A DNA stretch of 56,305 nt from Actinospineispora acaciae DSM 45401 (GTDB lineage: Bacteria; Actinomycetota; Actinomycetes; Mycobacteriales; Pseudonocardiaceae), in NCBI RefSeq assembly GCF_000620785.1, contig NZ_JIAI01000028.1:1-56305 (forward strand). Reading direction: 5' to 3'. The notes below the pieces were generated by a model, which was not told the origin of the DNA, ran no database searches, and saw only the letters and a program-made list of their open reading frames with translations. The translations under genes were made by a program, and so were the position numbers. Shown piece after piece: positions 16,093 through 24,602 of the stretch (positions within the stretch are counted from its first letter, which is position 1; each line of letters opens with the position of its first letter).

Positions 16093-17287
16093 GTCGGGCG
16101 TGCCGGGGATGCCCCGGGTGGTGGTGAGCGGCAACTTCGCGACCCCGGAGCGGGCGTTGGCGGTCCTGGACACCGCCGTGGCCGAGTACCGGTTGTTCGT
16201 CCTCAACGCGCAGCGCGGCATCCCCGACCGGGACGGGGTGATCCTGGAGAGCCCGTTCATCGGTCCCGGCATGCGCGGGAAGCGTGGGCTGCGCTACTTC
16301 CCCTCCCGGCTGTCTCTGGCACCCGCCCTGCTCGCCCAGACGCTGCCGCCGGACATCGTGCTGCTGCACACCTCGACGCCCGTGGACGGCACCGTGTCGC
16401 TCGGCACCGAGGTCAACATCCTGCCCGCCGCGGTGGAGGCTGCCCGCGCCCGAGGTGGACTGGTCATCGCTCAGCTCAACCCTCGGATGCCCTACACCTA
16501 CGGCGACGCCGTGCTGGCGACCGAGGAGATCGACCACGCCATCGAGGTGGACGCGGCGCTGCCCAGCCCGGTCCCGCGCCCGCTCGGCGAGGTCGCCCGG
16601 CGCATCGGTGAGCGGGTGGTCGACCTGGTGCCGGACGGGGCGACCCTGCAGCTGGGCATCGGCGCCGTGCCGGACGCGGTGCTGGCCGCGCTGACCGGCC
16701 GGCGCGACCTGGCGGTGTGGTCGGAGATGTTCAGCGACGGCGTGCTCGGCCTGGACAAGGCCGGCGCGCTGCACCCGGACACTCTCATCACCGCGTCCTT
16801 CGTGTTCGGCAGCGCCGAGCTCTACGACTGGGTGGATCGCAACCCCAGGGTGCGCATGCTGCGCACCGAGAAGACCAACGACCCCGGGCTGATCGCCCGC
16901 CAGCCCAGCCTCGTATCCGTGAACAGCGCGCTGCAGGTCGACCTGTTCGCGCAGGCCAACGCCAGCCGCGTGCACGGGGCGATCTACTCCGGGTTCGGCG
17001 GCCAGACCGACTTCGTCGTCGGCGCGCTCCACTCGCCGGGCGGCCGGGCGATCATCGCGCTGCCGTCCTGGCACGCCAAGACCGACACCTCCACCGTGGT
17101 GCCTAGGCTGGCCGGGCCAGTCACCTCGTTCCAGCACAGCTATCTCATCAGCGAGCAGGGCAGCGCCGCCATCTGGGGGCATGACGCGGCCAGCCAGGCC
17201 CAGCAGATCGTCGACCACGTGGCCCACCCGAGCGCCCGCGCCGCGCTGCGCGAGGAGGGTCGCCGGCTGGGCTTCCCGCTGACCTGA
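16055..17287 (+). CDS. Acetyl-CoA hydrolase/transferase family protein
   Basis: The start GTG 16055 is preceded by GGAG at 16042 and gives 410 residues. The sequence has the family's N-terminal NFATPERALAVLD, the mid motif GIGAVPDAVLAALTG, and AVWSEMFSDGVLGL, whose Glu is the expected CoA-thioester nucleophile. FGSAELYDWVDRNP, GGQTDFVVGALHSPGGRAIIALPS and an AHPSARAALREEGRRLG C-terminus follow. Members transfer CoA between acetate and another acid, such as 4-hydroxybutyrate or succinate, or hydrolyse acetyl-CoA. A role in fermentative disposal of acyl-CoA fits the island. The first codons are duplicated at 1525. Confidence 0.88.
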   Translation: MRVLSESRLAAILSGVPGMPRVVVSGNFATPERALAVLDTAVAEYRLFVLNAQRGIPDRDGVILESPFIGPGMRGKRGLRYFPSRLSLAPALLAQTLPPDIVLLHTSTPVDGTVSLGTEVNILPAAVEAARARGGLVIAQLNPRMPYTYGDAVLATEEIDHAIEVDAALPSPVPRPLGEVARRIGERVVDLVPDGATLQLGIGAVPDAVLAALTGRRDLAVWSEMFSDGVLGLDKAGALHPDTLITASFVFGSAELYDWVDRNPRVRMLRTEKTNDPGLIARQPSLVSVNSALQVDLFAQANASRVHGAIYSGFGGQTDFVVGALHSPGGRAIIALPSWHAKTDTSTVVPRLAGPVTSFQHSYLISEQGSAAIWGHDAASQAQQIVDHVAHPSARAALREEGRRLGFPLT

Positions 17288-17461
17288 TCGGGCCTGGTCA
17301 CCGATCGCATCGTCGAGCGCGCGGAACCGGGCGGTATCCGCCTGCCCTGGACCGCGCCCGTACCCCAAACTCCGCACGCCTGACCAGACTCGGGCTCTCG
17401 GCCGCCTGTGCTGCTCCGGCGGCGCCGCGACCGCGGTGGTGGTCCCTGGGCTGGACGTTGT

Positions 17462-17475
17462 GGGACCTCGGACTC
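17462..17475. promoter_or_regulatory. DosR-like box upstream of cNMP-binding protein
   Basis: GGGACCTCGGACTC, 76 bp upstream of ATG 17551, fits GGGNCNNNNGNCCC with one mismatch. The surrounding 17288-17550 contains no gene. Confidence 0.45.
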
Positions 17476-17550
17476 TAGGTGCGCCTCGGCCGCGCGGTGT
17501 TGTGTGGGACGGCCGGGTGAGACGGGCGAGTTGCGGGAGGTGGCGGCGGG

Positions 17551-18048
17551 ATGGGTGATCTCAGCGAGGCCCAGGTTGTCGGGGCGCTGGTTGAGGAGGT
17601 GGCGCGCGTTCCAATGCTGGCCGCGCTGCCGTCCGCCGAGCAGGTGCTGATTTCTCGGGCGGCGCGGACGGTGAGCTTCGCCGCGGGGCGGCGGCTGTTC
17701 TCCGAGGGGCAGCCGGCTCAGGGGTGCTGGTTGGTTCGGACCGGTCACGTTGCCCTCGACGCGCACGTGCCGGGTCGGGGCGCGGTCGTGGTGCAGGTCC
17801 TCGGGCCTGATCAGGTGCTGGGCTGGTCGTGGCTGGTTCCGCCGTATCGGTGGCACTTCGGGGCCACCGCGATCGAGGCCACCAGGGCGATCGAGCTGGA
17901 CACCGTGCAGCTGCGCGCGCTCGCGGAGCAGGATCCCCGGTTCGGGCATCGCCTCACGTTGATGCTGTTCGAGGAACTGCTGGGACGGTTGCAGGCCACC
18001 CGGGCGCGGCTGTTGGAGCTGTACCAGGGCGCGAACGGTCAACGCTGA
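17551..18048 (+). CDS. Cyclic-nucleotide-binding-domain protein without DNA-binding domain
   Basis: The 165-residue product is a single Crp-type sensor barrel: LAALPSAEQVLISRAARTVSF, AGRRLFSEGQPAQGCWLVRTGHV, VLGPDQVLGWSWLVPPYRW, TAIEATRAIELDTVQLRALAEQDP. It ends with a long helix where Crp/Fnr proteins would carry a helix-turn-helix, which is absent. The loop GWSWLVPPYRWHF lacks the classic R-A cyclic-nucleotide pocket, so the ligand is unclear. It starts at ATG 17551 and is followed 11 bp later by a small membrane-protein gene, probably in one unit behind the box at 17462. Confidence 0.8.
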   Translation: MGDLSEAQVVGALVEEVARVPMLAALPSAEQVLISRAARTVSFAAGRRLFSEGQPAQGCWLVRTGHVALDAHVPGRGAVVVQVLGPDQVLGWSWLVPPYRWHFGATAIEATRAIELDTVQLRALAEQDPRFGHRLTLMLFEELLGRLQATRARLLELYQGANGQR

Positions 18049-18059
18049 GGGAGGACGAC

Positions 18060-18215
18060 GTGGGAACGGGTCCGGGTTGGCTGTGGTTGATGGTGCTGGT
18101 ACCGACGGGTGTCGCCCTGAGCGCGATCGGCCTCGAGCTTCTGGAGAACCTCCTCGTGTCCGGTCGCCCATCGACCGAGGCCCCGGAGCCGGCGGCTGGC
18201 GCGGGAGGGGCATGA
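18060..18215 (+). CDS. Small single-span membrane protein (51 residues)
   Basis: GTG 18060 follows a strong ribosome site (GGGAGG, 7-nt spacer) 12 bp after the cNMP-binding gene. The product starts with a hydrophobic segment, GWLWLMVLVPTGVALSAIGL, followed by a Pro/Ala/Glu-rich tail. No family is recognised. The tight spacing suggests it works with the cNMP-binding protein, perhaps as its membrane partner; that is inference. Confidence 0.55.
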   Translation: MGTGPGWLWLMVLVPTGVALSAIGLELLENLLVSGRPSTEAPEPAAGAGGA

Positions 18216-18276
18216 CGTGCAGGTGCTGATGGTCGGGGCGGGTGGACCTGCGGATCCACCCGGTCCCGATCGCGGG

Positions 18277-18720
18277 TTAACGGCCGAAGCCGAGCAGGTC
18301 CTTGTTGATCCCGTCGGCCACCTTGAGCTGACGCCCGGTGATGATCTCGATGCTGATCGCGATGATGTGCGCGGTGCGGTCCGGCGCCCAGGGCTCGGGC
18401 ATGGTCTCGGAGAGCACAGCCAGGCGCGCCGGATCGGTGATCTCGTGGGTACGGCCGATCGCGACGACGCTCCAGCCGGTCCAGGTGCTCGGGTCGATCT
18501 CGTCGACCTCGAACGCGGCGACCGACCGGCGCAGCGCGGCCGCGAGCTTGGCGCCGCCCGCGGTGCGAAAGATGATCTGACGGTCGTCGAGCGCGAAGTT
18601 GACCGGCTGGATCGCGGGCAGGGCCGACTCGTTGAACACGACCCGGCCGATCCGCGCCTCGCCCAGCAGCCGTAGGCACTCCTCTCCGGTGAGCTCTGTC
18701 AGGTCCCGATTGCCGTTCAT
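18277..18720 (-). CDS. PNPOx-like flavin split-barrel protein
   Basis: The 147-residue product starts MNGNRDLTELTGEECLRLLGEARIGRVVFN and continues with LPAIQPVNFALDDRQIIFRT, GGAKLAAALRRSVAAFEVDEID and WSVVAIGRTHEITDP. This is the pattern of pyridoxamine-5'-phosphate-oxidase-like FMN/F420-binding proteins. Related proteins occur in the mycobacterial DosR regulon. It probably binds a flavin, but the reaction is unknown. A DosR-like box lies 60 bp upstream of its ATG. The gene is complete and convergent with the preceding small membrane gene. Confidence 0.85.
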   Translation of the reverse strand: MNGNRDLTELTGEECLRLLGEARIGRVVFNESALPAIQPVNFALDDRQIIFRTAGGAKLAAALRRSVAAFEVDEIDPSTWTGWSVVAIGRTHEITDPARLAVLSETMPEPWAPDRTAHIIAISIEIITGRQLKVADGINKDLLGFGR

Positions 18721-18779
18721 CAGTCGCCCCTCGTCAACGTTGCTGATCGATTCTTGGGAGGCGACAACGGGTCTTCCTA

Positions 18780-18793
18780 GGGTCGAAGGTCCT
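18780..18793. promoter_or_regulatory. DosR-like box upstream of PNPOx-like gene
   Basis: GGGTCGAAGGTCCT, 60 bp upstream of ATG 18720, carries the CGAAGGTCC core. Confidence 0.6.
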
Positions 18794-18837
18794 GGCTGCG
18801 CCCGGCGGGCGCCGACCCGCGGGTGACGCGCCGTTCA

Positions 18838-18978
18838 GCCCGGCGCGCCCGGCGCCGGTGGGGCGCATGCCCCGGAGCAGGATCACCGCCCACAGCACCA
18901 TGCCCGCCGTGAGCAGGACCTGCCAGCGCCGGGTGCACCACCAGCGCGACGGCCTGAACCCAGCCCTTGCTGACCAAC
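18838..18978 (-). pseudogene. Possible quinol nitric-oxide reductase (NorB/qNOR) relic
   Basis: Two short minus-strand pieces in different frames resemble qNOR membrane sequence: VSKGWVQAVALVV (first membrane helix) and RRWQVLLTAGMVLWAVILLRGM (a later helix). Everything between, including the haem ligands, is missing. The call rests on memory of the family and is tentative. The surrounding stretch 18721-19140 contains no intact gene. Confidence 0.35.
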
Positions 18979-19140
18979 GGACGCGCCGTATGGCGCGACT
19001 CTGTCCAAGGTCACCTCGGAACCGGGGCCTTGGCCCTTATGGGTACCGGCCGTTCGAGGCTTACCGAACCCCCGGGGCGGCGGCACACTCCGGTGAGGAG
19101 GTGGCGAAATGTCGTCGGGGACCCTATCGGAGTAGGGGCC

Positions 19141-19320
19141 GCGTTCCACTGGTTCGGGTCGCCGCTTTCGGCGGACCGAATCGGCTCACGGTTGTCGAGG
19201 AGCCAGCGCCGGAACCCGCGCTGGGGGAGGTCCGTGTTCGTACCGTTGCGGTCGGAGTCAGCTTCGCGGACGTGTTGATCCGGGAAGGCAGCTATCCCGG
19301 AGGCCCGGTCCCTCAGCGGC
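19141..19320 (+). pseudogene. Quinone oxidoreductase/zinc-type alcohol dehydrogenase, 5' fragment
   Basis: The frame reads VRVAAFGGPNRLTVVEEPAPEPALGEVRVRTVAVGVSFADVLIREGSYPGGP, the GroES-like N-terminus of medium-chain dehydrogenases. It then breaks down at about 19310. The Rossmann domain and the rest are absent. Remaining bases to 19450 show no gene. Confidence 0.7.
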
Positions 19321-19479
19321 GTCGCCACCGGCGCGTTCTCGGTGGCTGTGACGAGCCGGTTTCGTGGTCCAGGCCGACCCTGAACCTGTTTCCTAAGTCC
19401 CTATCGCCCGACTACGCGGACGGGCGAGGGTGGGGCGAGCGTGATCCCTGACCGCCGACGCACATGTGGAGGTCGTGCA

Positions 19480-19722
19480 GTGTCTGCACCAGCATCGCCC
19501 ACCGGGTCGAAGGCCGGTTCGCCGAGCAGCGATTGGGAGTTTCGCCGGCAGGCGGTTGCCGAGCGGTTGTTGACCGCGTTGGAGGACGTGGTGTGGCGGT
19601 ACCGAGCGCCGAGCCCGGGTGGGCTGCCGCCCGGGCTTGTTGCCGAGGCGGTGACCGCGGAGGTGGCACACCATCTGCTGGTGGCTCGGGACGCGCTGCG
19701 CCAACTGCCCCTCGCCGACTAG
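19480..19722 (+). CDS. Hypothetical 80-residue helical protein
   Basis: GTG 19480 is preceded by GGAGG (19467-19471) with an 8-nt spacer. The product is largely helical (SSDWEFRRQAVAERLLTALEDVVWRYRAP, then EAVTAEVAHHLLVARDALRQLP). No domain is recognised. It is convergent with the universal stress protein gene that ends at 19748. The codon use and ribosome site support a real gene. Confidence 0.55.
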   Translation: MSAPASPTGSKAGSPSSDWEFRRQAVAERLLTALEDVVWRYRAPSPGGLPPGLVAEAVTAEVAHHLLVARDALRQLPLAD

Positions 19723-19747
19723 GTCGCACGCTGTGTAACGGGCGTGG

Positions 19748-20668
19748 TCACCAGAGCTGGCCGAGGGCGTGCGGATCGCGCGGGGCCTCGGTGACGTACC
19801 AGGGGCCGTCGGGTGGCGCGGTGACGGAGTCGGGACCGGCGACGATGACCGGAGCCGGGCTGTGGCGCAACACCGCCCTGCTGGTCGAGCCGAGCAGCGC
19901 TCTGGCCGCCGGCCCGCGTCGGCGGCTGCCGGTGACGATCACTTCGGCGCGGCCGCCGAGCTCCAACAGCGCCTTCTCCGGTGGCCCGGAGGGGAACCGC
20001 CAGCCGACGGTCACTGCCGGGTACCGCCGTGACCATCCGGCCAGGTGATCGGCCAACGCTTGCCGGCCACCGTGGTGTCGGTCGTTGCCTCCCGGCCCGG
20101 GGTGGTGGGTGTGCACCACGGCGAGCTCCCAGCCGCGCCGGTTGGCCAGCTCGAAGGCGACCTCGACGGCGGGTGCGTCCGCAGGCAGGGTGCTCAGGCC
20201 GAGTACGACCAGCGGGTCCGGGCGGCGCGTCGGTGGCCATCGGCGAACCCCGACGACCGGGCACCGGGCTTGGCCGCTGACCTGCAGGGTGGTGGAGCCC
20301 AGCAAGATGTCGTCGAGCCCGCCGCTGCCGGTCATGCCCAGGACGAGCAGTGCCGCCGACGCGGATGCGCTGGTCAGCGCGGGTACCGGGTCGCCGGCGA
20401 GCACCACCGGGCTGACCCGTATCGCGCCGGCCTGGCCGGAGGCCTCGGCATTGGCCTGGCTGATGATCGATCGGGCATGCCCGATGCCGACGGGCGGGCC
20501 GGCCGCCGGGCGGGGGTTCGGGGCGGCGTGCGCGATGGCCAGCACGCCGCGGCGCGAGGCCGCTTCTTCGGCCGCCCACCGGACCGCGGCCAGCGCGTGT
20601 TCCGAGCCGTCCACGCCGACCATCACGGCGCCGTCGGGAATCTCGGTGGACATCGGCTGCTCGTTCAT
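19748..20668 (-). CDS. Universal stress protein, two-domain
   Basis: The product has 306 residues from ATG 20668, whose ATGA overlaps the stop of the upstream Acg-like gene, showing translational coupling. It has two UspA folds. The first has VMVGVDGSEHALAAVRWAAEEA and LLVLGMTGSGGLDDILLGSTT; the second is more diverged and ends VIVTGSRRRGPAARALLGSTSRAVLRHSPAPVIVA. The G-x2-G-x9-GS motif for ATP binding is kept in both with variations. Such tandem proteins bind ATP and slow growth in mycobacteria (Rv2623 type). It shares the Acg box at 21759. Confidence 0.88.
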   Translation of the reverse strand: MNEQPMSTEIPDGAVMVGVDGSEHALAAVRWAAEEAASRRGVLAIAHAAPNPRPAAGPPVGIGHARSIISQANAEASGQAGAIRVSPVVLAGDPVPALTSASASAALLVLGMTGSGGLDDILLGSTTLQVSGQARCPVVGVRRWPPTRRPDPLVVLGLSTLPADAPAVEVAFELANRRGWELAVVHTHHPGPGGNDRHHGGRQALADHLAGWSRRYPAVTVGWRFPSGPPEKALLELGGRAEVIVTGSRRRGPAARALLGSTSRAVLRHSPAPVIVAGPDSVTAPPDGPWYVTEAPRDPHALGQLW

Positions 20669-21690
20669 GGCCGCCACGTTTCGGTCGGGCCGCTGTTGGC
20701 GGCGGTGGGCAACAGGACCGACCGGAGGTCGCGCCGGTCGGTGACGGGCAGCTCGCCGGCGTGGCTGGCGGGCCAGCCGATGCGCAGGATCAGCTGTGGG
20801 TACTCCGGCGCCGGCAGTATCCGGCCGCGGATGGTGCGGCGGGTCGAGGAGATCTCGATGGCCTGGCTGAGCGGGGTGGTGGCCAGCCCGAGGTTGGTGG
20901 CGGCGAGCAGGGCGGCGCTGGTGGCCTCCCCGGCGCGGAGCCGGTCCACGGGCTCGTCATGGGCGCAGGTGACGATCAGCAGCTCGGCGGCGTCGTCGGC
21001 GGGACCGCTGCCGGCGGGTAGCGGAGGCTGCCTGAGCTGGGCACGGGGGAACAGTCGTAGCGGGGAGCCACCCGTCGCGCCGACCGGTGGGGCGGCCACA
21101 CTCGCCGCGGAGATGCCGTCGCGTGCGCCCGCGTGCCGGCGGGTCCATAGCTGGAGCTCGGCGCTGTAGCCGGGGGCGTTGCGCTGTTCGCGGGCGGCGT
21201 CGGCCAGCGCGCGGGCCAGCCGCTCGCGGGTGTCCGGGTTGGTGATCGGGTGCAGGTTGGTTCCCTGGCGGCGGGCGTGTTCGGCGATCGCCCGGAGCAT
21301 CCGGGGAGGAACCGGCCGACGGCTCATCCGGCGTCGGTCGGTGCGGCGTCGATGGATGGCGCCGAACAGCGCCGCCTCGGCCGGGTCGCCCGGGCCGGGG
21401 CGGATCGTGACGGTGGCCAGGTGCCCTTCGTGGTCGGGGTCGGGGAACCTGTCGACGGTCACCGCCAGATGCTGTGCGGCCAGCGCGACGCGCAGGTGGT
21501 GCAGCGCGGCGCCGCAGCTGAGCAGCAGGTCGCGCCGGTCCGGGTCGGTCCAGGACAGGTGTCGGGTCCAGTCGGCGTGCAGTTCCACCGAGCCGGCGCG
21601 GATCCGCCACCGCCACGGCTGGGTGTTGTGCACCGACGGGGCGCGCACCGCGTGCTCGAGCGCCGCGACCAGGTCCACGGTCGGGCTCAT
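20665..21690 (-). CDS. Acg-family FMN-binding nitroreductase-like protein
   Basis: The 341-residue product starts at ATG 21690: MSPTVDLVAALEHAVRAPSVHNTQPWRWRI is diagnostic of the nitroreductase/Acg family. Further blocks are LLLSCGAALHHLRVALAAQ, IHRRRTDRRRMSRRPVP, EATSAALLAATNLGLATTPLSQAIE and PEYPQLILRIGWP. Mycobacterial Acg (Rv2032) binds FMN but lacks usual reductase activity and may store flavin; it is a DosR-regulon protein. A DosR-like box lies 69 bp upstream. It is the first gene of an operon with the universal stress protein at 19748. Confidence 0.88.
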   Translation of the reverse strand: MSPTVDLVAALEHAVRAPSVHNTQPWRWRIRAGSVELHADWTRHLSWTDPDRRDLLLSCGAALHHLRVALAAQHLAVTVDRFPDPDHEGHLATVTIRPGPGDPAEAALFGAIHRRRTDRRRMSRRPVPPRMLRAIAEHARRQGTNLHPITNPDTRERLARALADAAREQRNAPGYSAELQLWTRRHAGARDGISAASVAAPPVGATGGSPLRLFPRAQLRQPPLPAGSGPADDAAELLIVTCAHDEPVDRLRAGEATSAALLAATNLGLATTPLSQAIEISSTRRTIRGRILPAPEYPQLILRIGWPASHAGELPVTDRRDLRSVLLPTAANSGPTETWRP

Positions 21691-22103
21691 CTCTGACTCC
21701 GTCCCTCGACTCCTGCGGGTGTCGTGTCCAGGATCCGGGCCGAGGACCGGCTCCGGCAGGGGCGTAAGACCCGACTCGGGGGCCATTCGGCATGAGTCGG
21801 AGGCTCTCCACGAAAGAGCTGGCTGGGATGTCGAGATCGCCCGAAGCGCCGCGCCGTCGGGAGAGCTACCCGCTGGCCGCGGAGGTGGTGACCCAGTGCC
21901 CTTGGCCGGGTCGGGCGTGACGAAGAGGCTGCCGGCGTGACCATCGGTATCGAGCGCGGGGCCAAGCTGACCGCACCCGAGGATGTGGTGCTCCCGGATC
22001 TCGATGGCGCGGCGTCGGCCGAGCGGCTCCGATCCTGGTTGTGACCGGCGCCCCTCTGCCGTTCCGCCGAACCGATCCTGATCCGCTGCCGGTATCCGCA
22101 AGG
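21691..22103. other. Intergenic stretch upstream of the Acg-like gene
   Basis: It holds the box at 21759-21772 and a weak 35-codon plus-strand reading (GTG 21937 to TGA 22044, VTIGIERGAKLTAPEDVVLPD) that I cannot assign. No other gene is seen. Confidence 0.4.
21759..21772. promoter_or_regulatory. DosR-like box upstream of the Acg/USP operon
   Basis: GGGGCGTAAGACCC fits GGGNCNNNNGNCCC exactly and lies 69 bp upstream of ATG 21690. Confidence 0.6.
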
Positions 22104-22397
22104 TCAGGACGCCGGCGGCCGAGCCGCGGACTGGTGCGCGGTGTTGTAGGCGAGGGTGCCCCGGGCGTGGTCCAGCGAGCGTCGCGCCAGGACGAGGTGC
22201 TCGCGGGCGTGGCCGAGGTGGGCGGTCACCGTGGGTCTGGCGGCCACCTGCTGGCGTGCCTGGTCGGAGAGCTTGTCCATCAGCAGCGTCATCGATATCA
22301 GCTGGGTCATGGTTGACAGCGCGGCGGCGTCCTGGCCAGGTTCGCGGGCGGTGGGCTTGTCGGCCAGGTCGAGCCGGTCCGTCATGGTGATCGTCAT
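22104..22397 (-). CDS. Hypothetical 97-residue helical protein
   Basis: ATG 22397 has GAGGAG eight bases upstream and reads MTITMTDRLDLADKP. The rest is helical with repeated Leu/Ala (TMTQLISMTLLMDKLSDQARQQV, HAREHLVLARRSLDHARGTL). No known domain. A DosR-like half-palindrome (22528-22541) lies about 130 bp upstream, and the gene follows a universal stress protein gene on the same strand, so it may belong to the same stress response. Confidence 0.6.
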   Translation of the reverse strand: MTITMTDRLDLADKPTAREPGQDAAALSTMTQLISMTLLMDKLSDQARQQVAARPTVTAHLGHAREHLVLARRSLDHARGTLAYNTAHQSAARPPAS

Positions 22398-22527
22398 CGT
22401 GTGCCTCCTCGGGGTTCTCAGGATGGCGTGTCGTGGATCACATTCGACAGGGTCGACGGTCGCTTCCGGGTCGAGCTTTCGTCCCGGAGGGCGACCGTTC
22501 TGACCGGGACCCTGGGCACGGGCGGCC

Positions 22528-22541
22528 GGGACCTTCGGCTC
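22528..22541. promoter_or_regulatory. DosR-like box upstream of hypothetical gene
   Basis: GGGACCTTCGGCTC, the reverse orientation of the GAAGGTCC core, 131 bp upstream of ATG 22397 and just past the end of the universal stress protein gene. Confidence 0.45.
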
Positions 22542-22548
22542 CCGGCAC

Positions 22549-23421
22549 TCAGTGGCGTGGGTTGGGAGCGCCGTCAACGTGGCAGGCGCTGTCGCCGGGC
22601 ACCACCAGGACCGGGCAGCGGGCGTTGCTGATCAGGTCAGCGAGCGGCGAGCCGACGAGGTTGCCCAGGCTCGGCCCTCGCACCGAGCGGCCGAGCACGA
22701 GCAGCCGTGCGCGATGAGCGCAGGCGAGCAGGGCGGGAACCGGGTCGTCCTCGATCACGAGCTGGCGCACGTCGACGGTCGGGTGTCTGGCCGACCAAGC
22801 CGAGACCGCAAGATCCAGCTCGCGTGTCACCCGCTCGGACGCGGCGTCGAACAGGGCCAGGTTGTCGGCGGAGGGCACCCCGAGGTCGACGGTGTCGTTG
22901 CACCAGACGCGCACCGCGTCCAGCGGCGCCCCGCGCAGCTCGGCCTCGGCGAACGCGAGGTCGATGACCACCTCGGCGGTCCACGGGGTGACGCCCAGCA
23001 TCACCGCGGCCGTGTCGGGGCACGCCAGCTCATGGCGGGGCACCGCGACGAGCGGGCAGTCGGTCTCGGCGGCCAGCGCGGGCGTGTCCGCCGCGCCGGC
23101 CGCGACCACCAGCAAGCCCGCGTCCGCGGCGAGCTCACGCGCGTCCGCGCCGTAGGACCGGGCGGGGACGGCGCGCGCCGGCACGCCCGGCGCATGTGCA
23201 CGGATGATGCCCATCGAGGCGGCAAAGGCCGCGCCCGCGGCCGGTTCCTGGACCGTGTCCGAAACGCTGACCAGCAGCGGGACCGATCGCAGCACGGCCG
23301 CGTCGGCCGCCCACCTGGCGACCGCCCCGTCGGCCGCCGGCGAGCTGGTGATCACCAGCACCACCGGGCCGGCCAGCCACCTGTCGGTGGTGGTGCGCTG
23401 TTGAGCGAGACCCTCGGACAT
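22549..23421 (-). CDS. Universal stress protein, two-domain (divergent first domain)
   Basis: The 290-residue product starts at ATG 23421, with GAGAGG upstream. The first domain (VVLVITSSPAADGAVARWAADAAVL) lacks the usual VGVDGS loop. The second ends with LLVLGRSVRGPSLGNLVGSPLADLISNARCPVLVVPG, the full G-x2-G-x9-GS ATP-binding pattern in slightly altered form. Both resemble universal stress proteins of stress-regulator type. A box at 23711-23724 could control it with a long leader. The first domain may not bind nucleotide. Confidence 0.8.
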   Translation of the reverse strand: MSEGLAQQRTTTDRWLAGPVVLVITSSPAADGAVARWAADAAVLRSVPLLVSVSDTVQEPAAGAAFAASMGIIRAHAPGVPARAVPARSYGADARELAADAGLLVVAAGAADTPALAAETDCPLVAVPRHELACPDTAAVMLGVTPWTAEVVIDLAFAEAELRGAPLDAVRVWCNDTVDLGVPSADNLALFDAASERVTRELDLAVSAWSARHPTVDVRQLVIEDDPVPALLACAHRARLLVLGRSVRGPSLGNLVGSPLADLISNARCPVLVVPGDSACHVDGAPNPRH

Positions 23422-23777
23422 GTGGACCTCTCTCGGTTGGTGAGGAGGCCGGGGTGGCTGCTCCCGTGACAGCCACCCCGGCCGATGCCATCCGTCCGCT
23501 CCCCAGCGACTGGTGGCGGGTCCAGCCATCGGCGTCGGACGATCGGGCGAGCCCCAACGCCGTGAACCCGCTCGCCCGATCGCCCTTCTCCCGACCGCCG
23601 AGGGGGTGGCGGTCGAGACCGCTGCCGGCTCGGTTGTTCTCCGTTCGCCGACGTGGACAAAGCATGCGCGCGGCGCGCGGCCGCACACAGGGTTGAAGGT
23701 CACGTCCCGCGAGCCGAAAGACCCTGCCGGTACGGAGGGGGTGTGGGCCGCGCGCTACGACGCTGACCTCGGGGGAC
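23422..23777. other. Leader region with DosR-like box
   Basis: No gene is seen. GAGCCGAAAGACCC at 23711-23724 carries the CGAAAGACC core. It is 290 bp from the downstream universal stress protein start and 54 bp from the 3' end of the transporter gene. Confidence 0.4.
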
Positions 23778-24602
23778 TCAGCGCCGCCTCGCCGGTCGCC
23801 GGCTCGTGGCCGGCGACCGGGCCAGCACGGCAGTGCCGGTCAGCGCGATGCACAGCGCGAGCAGGCACGGCAGCTCCCAGCCGGGTCGGACGTCGTCGCC
23901 GAGCAGCACCACGCCCGCCGTGCCGGGCAGGACGACCTCGGTCACGCTCAGTACGGCGAGCACGGCGCCCGCGTTGCCGATCGCCAGCGCCCACAGGTAG
24001 AGCAGCGTGCCCGCCAGGCCGAGCGCGCCCAGCAGCCAGAAGCTCGGCTCCCGCGCCAGGTTGCCGAGCTCGTCCACGGACCCGAACCGGACGTTCAATG
24101 CCCTCGCCAGCACGGCGGCCGTGCCGAAGCAGCCGCCCGCGAGCAGCGTGGCAACCAGCCACAACCGGGTGCGCAGCCAGAACGCACCGAGCACCACGCC
24201 CACCGCCAGGACGGCCAGCAGCACCGGGATGACGCCGGTGGGGGGATGCGGCGCCCGCTCGGGAGCGGCGCTGGCGGCGATCACGGCCAGGCCCACCACG
24301 GTGGCCACCGCGGCGGCTACGTCGCGGGCGCGGGTGGCCGAGCCGAACGCGCGCCCGCCGGCCAACACCGTGATGGCGACCTGCTCGGCCACGATCGCCT
24401 GAACCGCGAAGATCGGCAGGAACCGCAGCGCCGTCAGCGACAGCAGCCAGCCCAGCACGTCCAGCGCCAGCCCGAGCAGGTAGGGCACGACCGCCGGTCC
24501 TCGGCGTGTGGACCAGTTCGCCGCGCCGGCCGCCTCCAACAGTGCGGCCGCGCTGTTGGCCACGGCGGCGAATGCGGCGAGCGCCATCCCCAGAAGGACC
24601 AT
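23778..24602 (-). CDS. DMT (EamA-like) family membrane transporter
   Basis: The 274-residue product has about nine to ten hydrophobic helices (VVPYLLGLALDVLGWLLSL, FAVQAIVAEQVAITVLAGG, VVLGAFWLRTRLWLVATLL, LLGALGLAGTLLYLWALAIG, LPCLLALCIALTGTAVLA) with an internal two-fold pattern, as in small drug/metabolite transporters. The substrate is unknown. A 21-codon reading (ATG 24677 to TGA 24612, MTTSTRTPLGSVARY) ends 9 bp before its start and may be a leader peptide. The gene is not preceded by a recognised stress box. Confidence 0.75.
   Translation of the reverse strand: MVLLGMALAAFAAVANSAAALLEAAGAANWSTRRGPAVVPYLLGLALDVLGWLLSLTALRFLPIFAVQAIVAEQVAITVLAGGRAFGSATRARDVAAAVATVVGLAVIAASAAPERAPHPPTGVIPVLLAVLAVGVVLGAFWLRTRLWLVATLLAGGCFGTAAVLARALNVRFGSVDELGNLAREPSFWLLGALGLAGTLLYLWALAIGNAGAVLAVLSVTEVVLPGTAGVVLLGDDVRPGWELPCLLALCIALTGTAVLARSPATSRRPARRR

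Noticed and set aside
15881..17377. Minus-strand extension of the ATPase frame across the CoA-transferase
   Set aside because: This is the antisense of the CoA-transferase; the ATPase homology starts at ATG 15880.
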